A stretch of 7,209 nucleotides of DNA from an uncultured Lachnospiraceae bacterium (GTDB lineage: Bacteria; Bacillota_A; Clostridia; Lachnospirales; Lachnospiraceae), in the NCBI GenBank assembly GCA_946613735.1, contig CAMOFS010000072.1, positions 1 to 7,209 on the forward strand, read 5' to 3'. Below, one piece after another: positions 5,628 through 7,209 of this stretch. The position numbers were made by a program, and so were the translations under genes. Below the pieces are notes generated by a model. It saw nothing but the letters and a program-made list of their open reading frames with translations. It was not told where the DNA came from and did not search any database. Within the stretch, counting starts at the first letter, position 1, and each line of letters begins with the position of its first letter.

Positions 5628-5763
5628 AAGATCCTTCGTGACCCACAGAATGACCAGAGGGTTGTCATCCTGAGCAATCTGCAGAATGACCGGAGGGTTG
5701 TCATCCTCCGCAACCTGCAGAATGACCGGAGGGTTGTCATCCTGAGCGCAAGCGAAGGATCTT
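5628..5763. repeat. Composite repeat element, copy 3, with 11-bp inverted ends and three 36-bp tandem units
   Basis: The ends are AAGATCCTTCG (5628-5638) and CGAAGGATCTT (5753-5763), a perfect 11-bp inverted pair. Between them are three tandem 36-base units at 5646-5681, 5682-5717 and 5718-5753. Units 1 and 2 differ at four positions; units 2 and 3 share their first 26 bases. Each unit can fold: CAGAATGAC pairs with GTCATCCTG or a close variant around a 9-base loop. The right part (5736-5763) is the same repeat seen at 3330, 4261 and 6536. There is no coding potential. It looks like a non-autonomous MITE- or REP-like element whose inner part has been amplified. Confidence 0.82.
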
Positions 5764-5768
5764 TTTAT

Positions 5769-5775
5769 AAAGGGG
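5769..5775 (+). promoter_or_regulatory. Ribosome binding site that fixes the uppS start
   Basis: AAAGGGG lies 8 bases before ATG 5784. The in-frame TTG at 5778 is only 2 bases away and is ruled out. The site begins 6 bases after the end of the repeat element. Confidence 0.7.
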
Positions 5776-5783
5776 AATTGAAG

Positions 5784-6506
5784 ATGTCAGACGCACCGAA
5801 TCATGTAGCAATAATATTAGACGGTAACGGACGCTGGGCCAAGGCCAAGGGAATGCCCCGTACCTACGGACACAAGGTCGGAGCCGACAATGTTGAGCCC
5901 ATCTGCCGTGCTGCCTATGATATGGGTATCCGGTATATGACCTTCTATGCCTTCTCTACGGAAAACTGGAGCAGGCCGGATGATGAGGTGTCCACCCTTA
6001 TGTCTCTTTTGGGTGACTTTTTGAAAAAGGCAAAAAGGACAGCCAGGGATAACAACATGCGTGTCAGAGTCATAGGGGATCTGACCAGACTGGATGAAAA
6101 GCTTCAAATGGGCATTGCAGAGCTGATGGAATCCTCCAGGGACTACACCGGGCTTACCCTTACTATTGCGCTTAACTATGGCAGTCGTGACGAGATAGTC
6201 AGGGCTACCAATCATATGATAGAGGACGCCAAAAATGGTGTGCTGAAAGGACCGGTGACAGAGGAGATCTTTTCCTCATATTTAGATACGGTTGATCTTC
6301 CGGATCCGGATCTTCTGATACGTACCAGTGGAGAACAGAGGCTATCCAACTACCTGCTCTGGCAGATGGCTTATACGGAGTTTTATTTTACCGAAGTACC
6401 CTGGCCGGACTTCCATGAGAAGGAGCTTAGGGAGGCTGTGGAGGCCTACAAGAGCCGCGACCGCAGATATGGAGGCGTTAAGGATTCTTCGCTACGCTCA
6501 GAATGA
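5784..6506 (+). CDS. uppS: Undecaprenyl diphosphate synthase (cis-prenyltransferase)
   Basis: The protein has 240 residues from ATG 5784. It condenses farnesyl diphosphate with eight isopentenyl diphosphates to make the C55 lipid carrier used for peptidoglycan and other wall polymers, at the inner face of the membrane. Family motifs are clear: HVAIILDGNGRWA (7-19, catalytic/Mg-binding D13), the YGH/GADN helix, FYAFSTENW (54-62), ALNYGSRDE (129-137) and the C-terminal signature PDLLIRTSGEQRLSNYLLW (175-193), whose RTSGE binds the substrate diphosphate. Most homologues end soon after RRYGG(V/I/L). Here the last seven residues, DSSLRSE, and the TGA are encoded by a repeat element that starts at the 3' end, so the tail is a borrowed one. 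It should not disturb the core. cdsA follows after 73 bases. Confidence 0.97.
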   Translation: MSDAPNHVAIILDGNGRWAKAKGMPRTYGHKVGADNVEPICRAAYDMGIRYMTFYAFSTENWSRPDDEVSTLMSLLGDFLKKAKRTARDNNMRVRVIGDLTRLDEKLQMGIAELMESSRDYTGLTLTIALNYGSRDEIVRATNHMIEDAKNGVLKGPVTEEIFSSYLDTVDLPDPDLLIRTSGEQRLSNYLLWQMAYTEFYFTEVPWPDFHEKELREAVEAYKSRDRRYGGVKDSSLRSE

Positions 6507-6568
6507 CAGTCATCCGGGGCGAAGCATTCCTCACTGTCATCCCGAGGAGCGAAGCGACGAGGGATCTT
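6480..6568. repeat. Repeat element, copy 4, overlapping the uppS 3' end
   Basis: The left arm (6480-6510) runs from AAGGATTCTTCGC to CAGAATGACAGT; the right arm (6533-6568) runs from ACTGTCATCCCGAG to GAGGGATCTT. ATGACAGT (6503-6510) and ACTGTCAT (6533-6540) pair perfectly and the outer parts pair imperfectly, giving one long hairpin around a 22-base loop. The left arm contains the last seven codons and the stop of uppS. The right arm ends 2 bases before the AGGAG of cdsA. The loop itself (CATCCGGGGCGAAGCATTCC) looks like a decayed further copy of the unit. Confidence 0.8.
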
Positions 6569-6579
6569 AAAGGAGTATT

Positions 6580-7209
6580 ATGTTCAAAACAAGAGTGATT
6601 TCAAGTGTGGTGCTGGTGGCACTTACGCTGGGGATAATAATAATAGGAGGGCCTCTCCTTTGCACAGTTATGTGCCTGGTTTCCATCAGGGGGATGTGGG
6701 AGCTTTACCGTGTATTAAAGGTCCATGATCTGCCCATAGCCTTTACGGGTTATGCGGCATGCATACTTCATTATCTGGACCTTTACTTTTTGCATGGTAA
6801 GGCCTTTGTTTTGATATGCATATCTTTTTTGATCGTGCTTTTGGGCTTTTATGTCATTTCTTATCCGACCTATGCTACGGAGCAGTTTATGACGGTGTAT
6901 TTTGGGTTTTTCTATGTGGCGGTGATGCTTTCATACATTTACCAGACCAGGATCATGGAAAGCGGTGCCTATATCGTATGGCTTATTTTCCTGTGTTCAT
7001 GGATCAGCGATACTTTTGCATACCTTACGGGATCGGTGCTTGGTAAGCATAAAATGGCGCCTGTACTTTCTCCCAAAAAGTCCGTGGAGGGAGCCATCGG
7101 AGGTATAGTGGCATCCATTCTTTTGACGGGACTTTATTGTTATCTTTTCAGGAATCACACATCCCACGGCACACAGGAGATTGTGATGCTGGCACTTTTT
7201 GCCGGAGTT
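6580..7209 (+). CDS. cdsA: Phosphatidate cytidylyltransferase (CDP-diacylglycerol synthase), 3'-partial
   Basis: ATG 6580 follows AGGAG at 6571-6575 by 4 bases. The frame stays open to the window edge, giving 210 residues of a protein usually about 260-300 long. It makes CDP-diacylglycerol from phosphatidic acid and CTP, the branch point for membrane phospholipids. The visible part has about six hydrophobic membrane segments, starting with VISSVVLVALTLGIIIIGGP. It also carries the conserved CdsA stretch SWISDTFAYLTGSVLGKHKMAP (about 144-165) and LSPKKSVEGAIGG (about 167-179), where the Asp and the SPKKxxEG motif are expected. The C-terminal family signature (K-D-x-x-P-x-H-G-G-x-x-D-R type) lies beyond the window. 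The position after uppS is the standard Firmicute order, often followed by dxr and rseP. Confidence 0.95.
   Translation, partial: MFKTRVISSVVLVALTLGIIIIGGPLLCTVMCLVSIRGMWELYRVLKVHDLPIAFTGYAACILHYLDLYFLHGKAFVLICISFLIVLLGFYVISYPTYATEQFMTVYFGFFYVAVMLSYIYQTRIMESGAYIVWLIFLCSWISDTFAYLTGSVLGKHKMAPVLSPKKSVEGAIGGIVASILLTGLYCYLFRNHTSHGTQEIVMLALFAGV

Noticed and set aside
5174..5740. Antisense open frame (188 codons) covering the repeats and frr, with repeated MTTLRSFC peptides
   Set aside because: The peptide repeats simply reflect the 36-bp DNA repeats, and the rest is the shadow of frr.
5646..5753. Tandem 36-bp units as a CRISPR array
   Set aside because: The units abut directly with no unique spacers, and there is no cas gene; it is a simple tandem repeat.
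6328..6570. Plus-strand open frame running through the uppS end and the repeat element
   Set aside because: It is out of frame with uppS, lacks a ribosome binding site, and ends in repeat-derived sequence.
6634..6645. ATA trinucleotide run in cdsA as a phase-variation tract
   Set aside because: Changes by whole ATA units keep the frame, encode only extra Ile in a membrane helix, and the run is just four units.
6816..7046. Plus-strand open frame of 76 codons inside cdsA
   Set aside because: It overlaps the clear CdsA frame, which remains open from 6580 to the window edge and has family motifs.

Overview
The window looks like chromosomal DNA from a low-to-moderate GC Firmicute, most likely a member of the Clostridia such as Lachnospiraceae. 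This is inferred from strong GGAGG-type ribosome binding sites, the pyrH-frr-uppS-cdsA order typical of Firmicutes, a TGnTATAAT promoter, and the protein styles. No rRNA, tRNA, CRISPR array, transposase or phage gene was seen. Every gene reads left to right.

Left part (1-2212). The window opens inside a membrane-anchored SpoIIE/RsbU-type PP2C phosphatase with a HAMP-like linker; its N-terminus lies outside. Next comes a separately promoted gene for a small secreted, lysine-rich protein with an FN3-like region and a calcium-loop-like DLNGD motif. It ends in a good intrinsic terminator.

Middle part (2213-4258). A near-consensus promoter (TTGACA, 17 bp, TAGAAT) drives a membrane-anchored NodB-family polysaccharide deacetylase. 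A bactofilin follows 73 bp later, and the two may form a cell-wall-modifying pair. The bactofilin gene has a strong internal Shine-Dalgarno/ATG that could yield a short core isoform. Just after its stop is a diverged copy of its own 3' end.

Right part (4259-7209). pyrH (UMP kinase) and frr (ribosome recycling factor) are closely spaced. They are followed by uppS (undecaprenyl diphosphate synthase) and the start of cdsA (phosphatidate cytidylyltransferase), which runs off the window. These genes link nucleotide supply and translation to lipid-carrier and phospholipid synthesis. No terminator with a U-tract interrupts the run from the deacetylase promoter to cdsA, so long read-through transcripts are plausible.

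The most distinctive feature is a family of short repeats of the form GTCATCC...GCGAAGGATCTT. They occupy four of the five gaps between the deacetylase and cdsA, always in the same orientation, and three of the four end right before the next gene's Shine-Dalgarno. One copy is a 136-bp composite with 11-bp inverted ends around three 36-bp tandem hairpin units. Another supplies the last seven codons and the stop codon of uppS. No wholly new system can be claimed. The repeat family, the bactofilin details and the secreted protein are the parts worth a second look.
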